The notes beneath the pieces were generated by a model. That model was not told the origin of the DNA, did not search any database, and was given only the letters and a program-made list of their open reading frames with translations. The translations under genes and the position numbers were made by a program. DNA of 64,000 nt from CF-167 sp963695195 (lineage in GTDB: Bacteria > Chloroflexota > Limnocylindria > QHBO01): NCBI GenBank assembly GCA_963695195.1, contig CAVOGE010000007.1, positions 1,364,001-1,428,000 on the forward strand, given 5' to 3'. This document shows, piece after piece, positions 15,345-23,936 of this stretch (position 1 is its first letter; the number at the start of each line of letters is the position of its first letter).

Positions 15345-17096
15345 CTAGAAGCTGCCGCTCCCGCCGCCCCCACCCCCGCTGCTCCCCCCACCGAACCCTC
15401 CGCCGCCCGAGGACGAAGAGGACGACGAGGGCGGCGACGAGCCGATGCTGCCGACGGCGCTGAACATTCCGCCGATGTCGGGCACGCCCGACCCGGAGAA
15501 GATGCTCCCACCGCCCGCGAACCCGCTCGCTCCGCCTGCCGCGCTCGCAAGCGACGATGGCGAGCTGCCCAGCCAGATTGGGTAGTACGCCGGCTGCGCC
15601 GCCCGCGGATCGGCCGCCTGGTCCTCCAGGCCGCGGCGGAGCACGTCCGCCACCATGTCGTGCAGGCCGAGTGCGAAGCCCCACACGACCGCCTTGTCGG
15701 GTGTATCGGCAAGGATGCGGATCGTTTCGTCGGCGACCACCTGCTCCATGCTGCGTGCCTTCTCCAGGGTCTTCTCCAGCGTACGGCGATACGCCTTGAG
15801 CATGGCGTCAACGTAGGCGCCGTTCGCCGTGCGCTGCGACATGAACTGGCCGATCCCCCAGCTCGCGAGCCCACCCGCGCCGAGCCCGGCGCCCACGAGG
15901 GTGAGTCCCGACATCGGAATGACGAAGCCGCCGAGCAGGGCTGCTCCGCCGGCCAGCATCTCGCCGATGCCGATGGCGCTCCAGACGGTGATCAACGAGG
16001 AAGGCCGCCGGGTGAACCAGCCAAGCTGCACCACCGCGACCTCCAGCGCCTCGCGGATCGGCTCCATCTGGTCGTTCAGGCTCCACAGGCGCTCGCGCGT
16101 AAGCGTCGTTCCGCCCTGCGCGTGCCGGCGAACGAGGGCCCATGCCTCCTGCTCCACAAGGCCGAGGCGGCCGCCGCGCGGCGCGCCGTCGTTCACGTCG
16201 ATGGCCGGGTCGGTGAGCGGATCCGGATCGTCGTCGGACTTCACCTTGCGGGCGCGATCGAGGTTGCGGAACGAGATCCTGCCGGTGCTGGCCATCTCGA
16301 TCAGGATGGTATTGACCGAGTGCCGGGTCGCCTTTCCCTCGCGCACCACGGTGGCCAGCGCCGGCGTCATCTCGGCCGGCGGACCCGCCATCAGGATCGA
16401 CGGTGAGTCGAGGACCTCGGGGTCGTCGCCCTCGCGGCGCCAGGCCCGGAAGGCGAGCCCCAGGGTCACCAGCAGCACGATCGGCGCGACCACGATGCCC
16501 AATACTCCGTTGAGCTGCCGCATGACGTTGAGGCGGGCGGTCCCGTCCGGCGTGATGGCCGCGTCGACCGCATCGACCGCCAGGATGAGTCCGGCGTCGA
16601 GCTGCCGCTCGATGGCTGCCGGGACGATCACCTCGTCGATGATCGACTGGAGATCGCCCTCCGACAGGTAGCCGCGCAGGAATCCGGCGCCACCGAACAG
16701 GCTGACCTTGCCGTGGATCAGGTCGTCCTGCAGGCTGACCAGGATCACCAGCCCGTCGTCGAAGCCCTCGCGCCCGACGCCCCACTGCTCCATCAGGTCG
16801 CCGGCGGCGGCCAGGTTCGACTCCTCGGTGGCTGCCGGGTCGACCTGCGCATAGACCGCGATCTCGGCACCGCTGCGCGCCTCGACGTCGTCGATCCGGG
16901 TTTCGAGCGCGCGCTCGACCTCCGGGGAGAGCACGTCGGCCGGGTCGTAGACGGCCTGGCCCTCGACCGGACCGGGGAATCGTGCCGGCTCCCCGGGTGC
17001 GAACCAGGCGAGCGCGAAGATCGCCAGGAAGATGACGACCCAGAACGCCGCGAAGAGGATGCTGCACCCGGTTCGAATCAACCGCAGGACGCCCAT
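15345..17096 (-). CDS. TPM-domain/DUF2207 membrane protein with Gly-Ser tail
   Basis: A 583-residue membrane protein. Segment order: N-terminal membrane helix (residues about 10-32), an extracytoplasmic TPM (TLP18.3/Psb32/MOLO-1) domain at about 45-170 (AVYDPADVLSPEVERALE, GFDDGLVILVSLQDD), a second helix (about 195-217), a DUF2207-like cytoplasmic region (PALATVVREGKATRHSVNTI), two more helices (about 365-410), and a C-terminal tail almost entirely Gly and Ser that ends GGGGGGSGSF. TPM/DUF2207 proteins are widespread and poorly understood. No catalytic residues can be assigned. TATCCT at 17103-17108 is six bases before the ATG. Confidence 0.75.
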   Translation of the reverse strand: MGVLRLIRTGCSILFAAFWVVIFLAIFALAWFAPGEPARFPGPVEGQAVYDPADVLSPEVERALETRIDDVEARSGAEIAVYAQVDPAATEESNLAAAGDLMEQWGVGREGFDDGLVILVSLQDDLIHGKVSLFGGAGFLRGYLSEGDLQSIIDEVIVPAAIERQLDAGLILAVDAVDAAITPDGTARLNVMRQLNGVLGIVVAPIVLLVTLGLAFRAWRREGDDPEVLDSPSILMAGPPAEMTPALATVVREGKATRHSVNTILIEMASTGRISFRNLDRARKVKSDDDPDPLTDPAIDVNDGAPRGGRLGLVEQEAWALVRRHAQGGTTLTRERLWSLNDQMEPIREALEVAVVQLGWFTRRPSSLITVWSAIGIGEMLAGGAALLGGFVIPMSGLTLVGAGLGAGGLASWGIGQFMSQRTANGAYVDAMLKAYRRTLEKTLEKARSMEQVVADETIRILADTPDKAVVWGFALGLHDMVADVLRRGLEDQAADPRAAQPAYYPIWLGSSPSSLASAAGGASGFAGGGSIFSGSGVPDIGGMFSAVGSIGSSPPSSSSSSSGGGGFGGGSSGGGGGGSGSF

Positions 17097-17102
17097 ACGT
17101 GG

Positions 17103-17108
17103 AGGATA
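17103..17108 (-). promoter_or_regulatory. -10 element of the TPM/DUF2207 gene
   Basis: TATCCT on the minus strand with exactly six bases to ATG 17096; leaderless arrangement. Confidence 0.5.
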
Positions 17109-17128
17109 GTCCGGGGCGGCGGATCAGG

Positions 17129-17584
17129 TCAGGTGCAGGTGACGGTCACTCGTGCAGGGGTCTCGGTGAGGCCGGCGATGCGGTCGTCGAAGGTAAGGCT
17201 TCCGCCGGCCGGCACCTGGGGGGAGACGGCAGACCGGATGCGAATGGCAATGCCCGCCGCGTTCTGGGCCTCGAGCGCGCACTTGGCGCGACCCGGGCGC
17301 GTGCCGAGGTTGTTGACCTGCACGCTCACGATCGCGCCGTCGGGGGGATCGGCCACGAAGTGCAGCACCGTCGCCTCATAGGGACCGATCCCGCTCATCG
17401 CCAGGCTTGCCCACACGGCAAGCAGTACCACCCCGGCCACGATGGCCACCACGATGGTGCCGTGGTATTGCGTCGGGGAGGGGGTCGCCATGCCCGCGCT
17501 GTTGCAGACGGAGCAGATCGTCTCGTCGGGTCCGATCTCGCGCCCGCACTTGTAGCATTGGCGCATCGGTCGCCGGTCGGTCAT
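17129..17584 (-). CDS. Zinc-ribbon membrane protein
   Basis: A 151-residue protein: an N-terminal zinc ribbon (CYKCGREIGPDETICSVCNS, two CxxC knuckles), one transmembrane helix (about residues 44-65) and an extracytoplasmic beta-rich domain (ATVLHFVADPPDGAIVSVQV onward) with a possible disulfide pair. This FxLD/zinc-ribbon plus immunoglobulin-like layout is common in Gram-positive-type bacteria and functionally uncharacterised. Its ATG overlaps the stop of the DUF1684 gene (ATGA), so the two are translationally coupled. Confidence 0.6.
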   Translation of the reverse strand: MTDRRPMRQCYKCGREIGPDETICSVCNSAGMATPSPTQYHGTIVVAIVAGVVLLAVWASLAMSGIGPYEATVLHFVADPPDGAIVSVQVNNLGTRPGRAKCALEAQNAAGIAIRIRSAVSPQVPAGGSLTFDDRIAGLTETPARVTVTCT

Positions 17585-18204
17585 GCGCTCGGGGCGAGTC
17601 GCTCGCCCGCCCGGATCGGGACCGAGAGGCGGTTCTCCGGAGGCGCCAGCGGACAGCTCCAGGCCGGGTCGTAGACGCACGACGGGTGATACGCGTAGTT
17701 GAAGTCGATCACCAGCTCGTCGCCGACCACGCCGAGGTCCGCCCCCTTGGCCGAATCCCACAGGTATCGCCCGCCGCCGTAGGACTCCGTCCCACTGGTC
17801 GCGTCCCGGAAGGGGATGAAGATCCCGCCGGCGTACCCGGTCAGCCAATGGACCGCCAGGCGGCAAGCCCTGCCATCCACGGTGAAATCGACCCAGCCGA
17901 TGCGGACGAACGGGATTGCCGGCCCGTGCGACGAGAGCGGGAGGTCGAGCGCCGGCGCCTCCGGATCGGGCTGCAGCGGCGCGGTGATGCGGAGCGCGGG
18001 ATCGTGTCGCCAGTGGGCGAGGCCACGGAAATCGCGCCGCTCCCCGGCGGGGATCGGTGAGGCGGGGTGCTCGGCGAAGAGCCGGTCCTTGGCGGCGCGG
18101 AAGCCGAGCAGCGCGGCAGGCCCGGCGCGTCGGTCATTGCGCAGCGTCTCGTACATGGCCGCGACGCGGCGGCGATAGTCGGCAAGCTCGAGGTGGGCTG
18201 ACAT
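17581..18204 (-). CDS. DUF1684 domain protein
   Basis: A 207-residue protein matching the DUF1684 family: YRRRVAAMYETLRNDRRAGP at the N-terminus, the core FRDATSGTESYGGGRYLWD, and the end block DFNYAYHPSCVYDPAWSCPL with PPENRLSVPI. Length is typical. Function is unknown; the family is widespread and its structure lacks an assigned enzyme activity. ATG 18204 is preceded by TATCGT (18212-18217) with seven bases between. The downstream zinc-ribbon gene overlaps by four bases. Confidence 0.85.
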   Translation of the reverse strand: MSAHLELADYRRRVAAMYETLRNDRRAGPAALLGFRAAKDRLFAEHPASPIPAGERRDFRGLAHWRHDPALRITAPLQPDPEAPALDLPLSSHGPAIPFVRIGWVDFTVDGRACRLAVHWLTGYAGGIFIPFRDATSGTESYGGGRYLWDSAKGADLGVVGDELVIDFNYAYHPSCVYDPAWSCPLAPPENRLSVPIRAGERLAPSA

Positions 18205-18211
18205 CGCCCAC

Positions 18212-18217
18212 ACGATA
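18212..18217 (-). promoter_or_regulatory. -10 element of the DUF1684 gene
   Basis: TATCGT on the minus strand, seven bases before ATG 18204. It directly follows the large hairpin at 18221-18248, so a new transcript starts right after the transporter operon ends. Confidence 0.45.
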
Positions 18218-18220
18218 CAG

Positions 18221-18248
18221 GGGAGGCCAGCCTCGAGGCTGGCCTCCC
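18221..18248 (-). terminator. Perfect 28-base palindromic hairpin after the transporter operon
   Basis: GGGAGGCCAGCC, TCGA, GGCTGGCCTCCC: a 12-bp perfect stem with a four-base loop, itself palindromic across 28 bases. It lies 27 bases past the stop of the substrate-binding protein gene and ahead of the DUF1684 promoter. There is no T-run on the minus strand, so termination may need a factor, or the hairpin may protect the 3' end. Confidence 0.6.
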
Positions 18249-18274
18249 ATCGGTCCGTTCGGTGATCCGGACCG

Positions 18275-19204
18275 CTACATGCCGTTGTCCGCCAGGAATT
18301 GCGCCGCGACGTCCGCGTAGCTCTCCTGGTTGACGGCAACCTGAACGCCGAGCGCGGTGAGAACGTCGGTGGTCAGCAGGGCTGAGACGGCGTTGAGCGT
18401 CGCCTCGAAGTCGTCCGGAGCCGCGTCGAGCAGCGCCTGGGTCACCACCGGAGCAAGGTTCTGCGCCGGCTGCAGGCCACCATCGTCTGCCAGCAACACG
18501 AGGTTGAAGCGCGCGATATCGGGCTGCGTGGTGCAGACCTGTGCGACGCCGATCGCCAGGTTGTTGAGCGCCTCCGCTATCTGGGTGCTGCACGGTGAGA
18601 GGCTCTCGACCTCGAGCTGGCTTATGTCGATGCCGTAGGTCGACAGCAGTCCCGGACCGCAGACCGGGTTGTCCGGGCACCCGGGGGCGAGACCCCAGAC
18701 CAGCTGGTTGGCAACCGCGGCGAGGTCGCTCATCGTCGCGAGGTCGAACTGGTCGGCCGTCTCCTGACGGACGGCAAAGCCGTCGGCATCGGTGCCGGGC
18801 GAGTAGTTCAGCGCCACGAGGCCCTTTTCGGCGAGCTTGGCCTGCATCGCGTCAAAGGTCGCCTGCGGGTCGGCCGTGACATTGGCCCCCAGGAAGCTGG
18901 CCATGCCGCCGAGGTATTCCGGCTTGAGGTCGATCTCGCCCGACTCGATGGCGGCCTGGGTCACATCGCGTTCGCCCAGCTCCAGCTTGCGGGTCACGGT
19001 GTAGCCGTGCGCCTCGAGCGCCTGCGCGTAGATCTCGGCCACCAGGGCCGCTTCGTAGAATCCGGCCGAGCCGACGGTGACGGCCGGTTTGGCTGCCTCC
19101 GACTCGCTGGCCGATGGACTGGTGCTGCCCCCACCCGGTGTGCAGGCACTCACAACGAGCGCGAGCAACACCGCCCCGAGGGCGAGCGTGCGGTGGATCC
19201 GCAT
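18275..19204 (-). CDS. Glycine betaine/choline-type ABC substrate-binding lipoprotein
   Basis: A 309-residue lipoprotein of the OpuAC/ProX family. The signal peptide ends in a lipobox (LVVSACTPG), so it is anchored by Cys outside the membrane. The ligand domain has the family pattern SAGFYEAALVAEIYAQALEA, SGEIDLKPEYLGGMASFLG and VLLADDGGLQPAQNLAPVV. The start is ATG 19204 because AAGGAGG lies nine bases before it; an upstream ATG at 19222 would place the ribosome site inside the gene. It is last in the operon after two permeases and an ATPase, with a 96-base gap that may hold its own promoter. Confidence 0.88.
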   Translation of the reverse strand: MRIHRTLALGAVLLALVVSACTPGGGSTSPSASESEAAKPAVTVGSAGFYEAALVAEIYAQALEAHGYTVTRKLELGERDVTQAAIESGEIDLKPEYLGGMASFLGANVTADPQATFDAMQAKLAEKGLVALNYSPGTDADGFAVRQETADQFDLATMSDLAAVANQLVWGLAPGCPDNPVCGPGLLSTYGIDISQLEVESLSPCSTQIAEALNNLAIGVAQVCTTQPDIARFNLVLLADDGGLQPAQNLAPVVTQALLDAAPDDFEATLNAVSALLTTDVLTALGVQVAVNQESYADVAAQFLADNGM

Positions 19205-19263
19205 TGGGTCCTCCTTGGACACACGGCCTGGGTCGCTTGGTGCGACGCGGACAGGTCGAGCGG

Positions 19264-19269
19264 AGTCTA
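19264..19269 (-). promoter_or_regulatory. Possible internal promoter (-10) for the binding protein gene
   Basis: TAGACT on the minus strand, about 60 bases upstream of the binding-protein start in the gap after the second permease. An extra promoter would explain the usual excess of binding protein over transporter. The -35 region is not convincing. Confidence 0.35.
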
Positions 19270-19300
19270 TCAGCGGGCGCGTGTAAGCCCGATGACGCTG

Positions 19301-20008
19301 CTAGGACGCGCCTCCGGCCTCGGCGCCAACCCGCAGACCGGGCGAGGTGGCAAGGCGCTGGAGCAACGCGAACAGTCCTTCGGTCGCCAGCGCCAGGGCC
19401 GCCACCATCAGCGCCGCGCCGAAGACGCGCGGCAGGTCACGCACGAAGATGCCCTGCAGAATGAAGTCACCCAGCGTGCCTCCGGCGACCACCGCCGCAA
19501 GCGTGGCGGTGGCGACCACCTGCACCGCGGAGGAGCGGATGCCGGCGAGGATCACCGGCAGGGCGATCGGCACCTCCACGGCCGCCAGGATGCGGCGCTC
19601 GCCCATCCCCATCCCGCGCGCCGCATCGATCAGCTCCCGGTCGACCTCGCGCAGCCCGGCGTAGGTGTTGGTCACGATCGGCGGGATGGCCAGCGCGACC
19701 AGCGCGATCAGTGCGGGCAGGAATCCGAGGCCACCGCGCTCGAACAGGACCAAAGTGATCGGCAGCACCATGCCGAGCCAGCCGAGCGACGGGATGGCGC
19801 GACCGATATTGGTGATCGCCACCGCCGCGCGCGCACCGCGACCGGAGTGGCCGATGGCCAGGCCGATCGGCAGTGCGATCAGGACGCCCAGCGCCAGCGC
19901 CGTCGCGGACAGCGAGACGTGCTCCCACAGTCGCAGCGGGATGCTGTTGCGCCCGTCCCAACTCGTCGGGTCGCTGAACCAGGCAGCGACTTCACCCAGG
20001 AACTCCAT
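19301..20008 (-). CDS. ABC transporter permease, betaine/choline type
   Basis: A 235-residue membrane permease of the BPD_transp_1 class with about five to six spans. The EAA-type loop contacting the ATPase reads LIDAARGMGMGERRILAAVE, VPIALPVILAGIRSSAVQVV. It pairs with the permease at 20012 to form the heterodimeric membrane channel of an osmoprotectant-type importer. Only three bases separate it from the upstream permease stop, so the two are co-translated. Confidence 0.88.
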   Translation of the reverse strand: MEFLGEVAAWFSDPTSWDGRNSIPLRLWEHVSLSATALALGVLIALPIGLAIGHSGRGARAAVAITNIGRAIPSLGWLGMVLPITLVLFERGGLGFLPALIALVALAIPPIVTNTYAGLREVDRELIDAARGMGMGERRILAAVEVPIALPVILAGIRSSAVQVVATATLAAVVAGGTLGDFILQGIFVRDLPRVFGAALMVAALALATEGLFALLQRLATSPGLRVGAEAGGAS

Positions 20009-20011
20009 CGG

Positions 20012-20671
20012 TCAGACGATCCGTGCCTGCGCCCAGGGTGTCAGGCGGCGCTGGAGCCCCTCAAGCCCCAGGTCGGCGAGCACGGCCATGGCCACCGAGA
20101 GTGCGACGCCGGTGTAGATCGAGGTGGCGAAGAAGCGGTTGATTCCCGTGTTGACGATCAGGTAGCCGAGTCCCCCGAGACCGATCAGGCTCGTCACCGT
20201 CACCAGCCCGATCGTCGTCACCGTGGCGATCCGCAGCCCGGCCACGATCACCGGCAGGGCGATCGGGAGTTCGACCCGCCACAGCCGCTCGAGCGACCCG
20301 AAGCCCATCCCATCTGCGGCGTCGAGGACCTCGGCCGGCACGCCGTCGAGCGCGGCCACGATGTTGCGGACCAGGATCAGCAGGGTGTAGCTGACCAGTG
20401 CGATTTCGGCGGTGAGCAGCGACAAGCCGGTGATCGGGATGAGCAGGGCGAAGAGGGCAAGGCTCGGGATCGAATAGAGCGCCCCGGTGATAACGATGGT
20501 CGGTCCGTAGAGAGGCCGGAAGCGTCGTATCAGCAGCGCCAGCACGAACGAGATCACCAGCCCCACCCCGATCGCGATGCCGGTCATCACCAGGTGCTCG
20601 CCGATCCGTCCGGCGATCTCGTCGAGGTTGTCGATCACCCAGTCGATGCGGAAGAACGGCTGGTCGGTCAC
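20012..20671 (-). CDS. ABC transporter permease, betaine/choline type
   Basis: A 219-residue permease with the same fold as its neighbour. The EAA loop is VLDAADGMGFGSLERLWRVE followed by LPIALPVIVAGLRIATVTTI, and the C-terminal region has GLGGLGYLIVNTGINR. Its start overlaps the stop of the ATPase gene (20668-20671, ATGA). Function: one half of the transmembrane channel of the betaine/carnitine/choline-type uptake system. Confidence 0.88.
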   Translation of the reverse strand: MTDQPFFRIDWVIDNLDEIAGRIGEHLVMTGIAIGVGLVISFVLALLIRRFRPLYGPTIVITGALYSIPSLALFALLIPITGLSLLTAEIALVSYTLLILVRNIVAALDGVPAEVLDAADGMGFGSLERLWRVELPIALPVIVAGLRIATVTTIGLVTVTSLIGLGGLGYLIVNTGINRFFATSIYTGVALSVAMAVLADLGLEGLQRRLTPWAQARIV

Positions 20672-21801
20672 GTCCGCAGGACCTCCGAGATGGCGTCCAC
20701 CGAAATCAGTCCGAGCACCCGGTCGCGCTCATCGGTGACGACGCCGAGCTGGACCGACGAGCCGAGCAGCGTCGAGAGCGCGTCGCGCAGCGTGGTCTCG
20801 GGCTGCAGCAGGGGAGCGCCGGGCGTGGCCTCCTCCTCGGAGAGCGTTCCGTCTGCGGCCAGCTCGGCGGCGTCCACCCAGCCGAGCGCACGATCGGCTG
20901 CGTCGACGAGCAGGGCATAGGCGGCCCCATCGGCCTCCATCCGGCGCCGCACGTCAGCGCGTGGCTCGCCCACCCGCACCGTCAGCGCCTCGATCAACGG
21001 CAGGTCGCGGACCTTGGCCAGCGACAGGCGCTTCAGGCCGCGATCGGCCCCGACGAAATGCTCGACGAAGTCACTGGCGGGCGCGGCGAGGATCCGGTCG
21101 GGGGTGTCGAACTGGGCAAGGACGCCACCGCGCTTGAGGATGGCGATCCGGTCGGCCATCTTGATCGCCTCGTCCACGTCGTGCGTCACGAAGACGATCG
21201 TCTTGCCCACCTTCGCCTGGAGCCGGAGCAGCTCGTTCTGGAGCCGGTCGCGCAGGATCGGGTCGACCGCGCCGAACGGCTCGTCCATCAGCATGACGGG
21301 GGGATCCGCGGCGAGTGCCCGTGCGACCCCGACCCGCTGGCGCTCGCCGCCCGAGAGCGACGCCGGGTAACGCGCTCGATAGGTGCCGGGTTCGAGGCGG
21401 ACGAGTTCGAGGAGCTCCTCGACTCGCTCACGGATCCGCGGCTCGGACCAGTGCAACAGCCGCGGCACAATGGCCACGTTCTCGCCAACGGTGAGGTGCG
21501 GGAAGAGGCCCACCTGCTGGATCACGTAGCCGATCCCACGCCGCAGCTCGACGGCGGCAAGGTCGCGCACGTCCTGGCCGTCGATGGTGATCCGGCCGCT
21601 GGTCGGCTCGACCAGTCGGTTGATCATCCGCATGGTCGTGGTCTTGCCGCAGCCCGACGGCCCGACCAGGACGCAGATCTCCCCTGCCGGGATGGTCAGC
21701 GACAGGTCGTCGACCGCAGGCGGCATGCCCGCCGGCCCGTACCGCTTGGTGACGTTCTCGAAGGTGACGACGGCGCCACCCGCGCGCGCGGGAGAGCTCA
21801 T
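20668..21801 (-). CDS. ABC transporter ATPase with tandem CBS domains, betaine type
   Basis: A 377-residue ATPase of the OpuA/ProV type. Walker A is VGPSGCGKTTTMRM, the signature is LSGGERQRVGVARALA, Walker B is VMLMDEPFGAVDP, and the switch His is in FVTHDVDEAIKMADRIA. After about residue 245 come two CBS domains, the osmosensing module of this family (ALTVRVGEPRADVRRRMEAD and PETTLRDALSTLLGSSVQLG). The start ATG 21801 overlaps the stop of the upstream GT-C-like gene (ATGA), so it is coupled to that gene. The CBS pair suggests activity control by ionic strength. Confidence 0.92.
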   Translation of the reverse strand: MSSPARAGGAVVTFENVTKRYGPAGMPPAVDDLSLTIPAGEICVLVGPSGCGKTTTMRMINRLVEPTSGRITIDGQDVRDLAAVELRRGIGYVIQQVGLFPHLTVGENVAIVPRLLHWSEPRIRERVEELLELVRLEPGTYRARYPASLSGGERQRVGVARALAADPPVMLMDEPFGAVDPILRDRLQNELLRLQAKVGKTIVFVTHDVDEAIKMADRIAILKRGGVLAQFDTPDRILAAPASDFVEHFVGADRGLKRLSLAKVRDLPLIEALTVRVGEPRADVRRRMEADGAAYALLVDAADRALGWVDAAELAADGTLSEEEATPGAPLLQPETTLRDALSTLLGSSVQLGVVTDERDRVLGLISVDAISEVLRT

Positions 21802-23885
21802 GGCCCGAATGATAGGGAGAACGCGGCGGCCGGCCCCGTAACGGGGCTGACGGTGCCGACTGCCACCGGCGTCAGTCGCCAGATGCGCACCCGGTCGTTC
21901 TCGAAGGCCAGGATCCACCGTGCACTCATACCGAAATCGGTGCGCGGATCACACGCGCGGGGTGGGCCGGTGTCGAGCAGATAGGTGGCGCCCAGCTCCT
22001 GCGACAGGTCAGCCGCTCGATCGGCATCGCCGGAGCAATAGATCTCGTCGACCTGGGCGGCGCGCCGGTCCGGCGAGTAGCCAAGGTTGGCGATGTACAC
22101 CGTGTAGGTGAGGACCCGCAGCCGGCCGGCGGCATCGGTGGGGGAGTTGAGCCAGCCGTTGGTGACGAAGACCGCCTCGTCGGGCGTGCTCTCGCTGATC
22201 CAGTGCCAGGCCTCGGCCTCGGACCAGCCGATCACGACGTCGCGGCTGAGCGCGGTCCACGCCGAGACGAGGAGCGGCGACGGGACGCTGAGCAGCAGGA
22301 CCACCGCAATGGCCGGCGCGGGCCACCGCCTGATCAGCCATGCCGCAAGGATCGCCACGGCGATCCACATCGCCTGGAAGTACTTGTTCATGTCAAACGA
22401 CACGACGCTCAGCTGCACAAGGTTTGGGACCGCGAACAGGACGAGCAGCCAGCCGGCGAGGAAGGCGCGCCGGGGGACTCCCGGGACGAGCAGTGCCGCA
22501 AGCGCCAGCGCGAACGGGAGCCCCAGGTTGGTGAGGTAGAAGAAGGCGACCGCGGCCGGGCCATCCTGGATCGGCGCTGACTCCCAGCCGATCACCAGCT
22601 GGAGGTCACCCGACGATCCGGCCTGGAGGAGGGGCGCAACGGCGAAGGGCAGCGCCAGGAGGTAGGGCGCCAGCAGGAGGGCCGCATTCCGCGGGGCGGC
22701 TCGGTCGATCATCCGCCCTCCGACCAGGACCCAGGCGAGTGCCAGGCCGAGGAACGCGGGGAAGAAGAAGAAGTGAAACGGGGCAAGCAGAGCGCCGAGC
22801 AGCCCGGCAAGCGCGATGAGCCACGGCCGGTCGCGCGCCCCGCTCGCCCGCGCACCTGCGCTGGGGAGCGCCGTAACGAGCAGGAGCACCGCGCCGACCA
22901 GGATCGGCAGTCCGGCGGTGGTCGCGCGGTGGACGAGCAGCCCTGTCCCCATGACCGAGGGGATCCGGAAGTAGGGCCATTCGGTAAGCCACGCGTTGTC
23001 GTACGAGTTGTGCGTGATCAGCGAGATCGGATCGCCGACGCCCGCCGCCACGTCGGAGATCAGACGGATCCAGCCCAGGCCGCCACCGACGACCACCAGC
23101 ACGACCGCCAGGGCGGCAGCACGTCGCGCGTCCTGGCCACGCAGCAACGCGCGCGCAAGGCCGTGCACCACCAGTGCCAGGGCACCCGCCAGGATCGCGG
23201 AAGAGACGACGAAACTCGGGACGCTGAAGAGATCCGCAGCGCGCGCGGCAATTGCGGCGTGGAAGTCGGCGAACCAGTGGTAGACGAGCGGCTCGCCAGC
23301 GAAATACGGGACCTGTGGCGGGAAGTTCCCTGCGTTGAGCGACTGCGAGATCGACAGGTGCACGCCCAGGTCGCTCCAGTTCGACCCGCCGGCGCTGATG
23401 CCGCCCGGTACGGCCTTCCACAGGCCCGAATCGAGCACCAGCCCGACGAACGCGGCGGCCGCGCCGGCGAGGCCGAATCCGACCGGCTCGCGCCGCAGCG
23501 CGCGGACAGATGCTGCCCCCTGGGCGGTCAGGCCGCCAACGCCCCATCGCCAGGCGGCGAGTGGCACGGGGAGCGCCAGCAACGCGGCGGCGAAGAAGAT
23601 GGTCTCGCGCCGGTAGCCGCCGCTCGCCAGCGCGAGCCAGTAGACGAGGTGCGCTGAGATCGCCACCGACAGCACGATCGACAGGCCGAGTCGCCCGGTG
23701 GCGCTGATCCGCGGACGGGCCGCAGCGATGATCCCCCAGCCGGGCACCACGAATAGGAGCGGCCATACGACGACCAACGCCAGGGCTGGGACGAGCCACG
23801 CAGCGAGCAGCGCGACCGCCATCCCCAGCGCCGCCGCGGCGGCAGCGACCGGCCTGCGGGTGGTGGCGGCGCCGCGCTCGGTCAT
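21798..23885 (-). CDS. Large polytopic membrane protein, GT-C glycosyltransferase-like
   Basis: A 695-residue protein with about twelve or more hydrophobic spans across residues 10-560 and a soluble C-terminal domain of about 120 residues. The layout, and acidic and His residues in an early extracytoplasmic loop (SNWSDLGVHLSISQSLNAGN, PLVYHWFADFHAAIAARA), resemble lipid-linked-sugar-dependent GT-C enzymes and the archaeal/Chloroflexi DUF2298-type membrane proteins. No donor or acceptor can be named. The C-terminal domain has ADRAADLSQELGATYLLD, a pattern seen in some of these families. TATCAT (23895-23900) is nine bases before ATG 23885. It overlaps the transporter ATPase gene downstream. Confidence 0.65.
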   Translation of the reverse strand: MTERGAATTRRPVAAAAAALGMAVALLAAWLVPALALVVVWPLLFVVPGWGIIAAARPRISATGRLGLSIVLSVAISAHLVYWLALASGGYRRETIFFAAALLALPVPLAAWRWGVGGLTAQGAASVRALRREPVGFGLAGAAAAFVGLVLDSGLWKAVPGGISAGGSNWSDLGVHLSISQSLNAGNFPPQVPYFAGEPLVYHWFADFHAAIAARAADLFSVPSFVVSSAILAGALALVVHGLARALLRGQDARRAAALAVVLVVVGGGLGWIRLISDVAAGVGDPISLITHNSYDNAWLTEWPYFRIPSVMGTGLLVHRATTAGLPILVGAVLLLVTALPSAGARASGARDRPWLIALAGLLGALLAPFHFFFFPAFLGLALAWVLVGGRMIDRAAPRNAALLLAPYLLALPFAVAPLLQAGSSGDLQLVIGWESAPIQDGPAAVAFFYLTNLGLPFALALAALLVPGVPRRAFLAGWLLVLFAVPNLVQLSVVSFDMNKYFQAMWIAVAILAAWLIRRWPAPAIAVVLLLSVPSPLLVSAWTALSRDVVIGWSEAEAWHWISESTPDEAVFVTNGWLNSPTDAAGRLRVLTYTVYIANLGYSPDRRAAQVDEIYCSGDADRAADLSQELGATYLLDTGPPRACDPRTDFGMSARWILAFENDRVRIWRLTPVAVGTVSPVTGPAAAFSLSFGP

Positions 23886-23894
23886 CGGGCTCGG

Positions 23895-23900
23895 ATGATA
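23895..23900 (-). promoter_or_regulatory. -10 element of the GT-C-like gene and transporter operon
   Basis: TATCAT on the minus strand, nine bases before ATG 23885. As the next three genes overlap or abut, it could drive the whole stretch from 23885 to at least 19301. Confidence 0.4.
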
Positions 23901-23936
23901 GCCGAGGGTTCCAGGGTCACCCTCCGGTGCCGGCCG

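Noticed and set aside
19007..20920. Long plus-strand open frame (637 codons) opposite the transporter permeases
   Set aside because: It is the antisense of the permease and binding-protein genes, rich in His/Arg/Gln/Asp as expected for shadows in high-GC DNA, with no domains.
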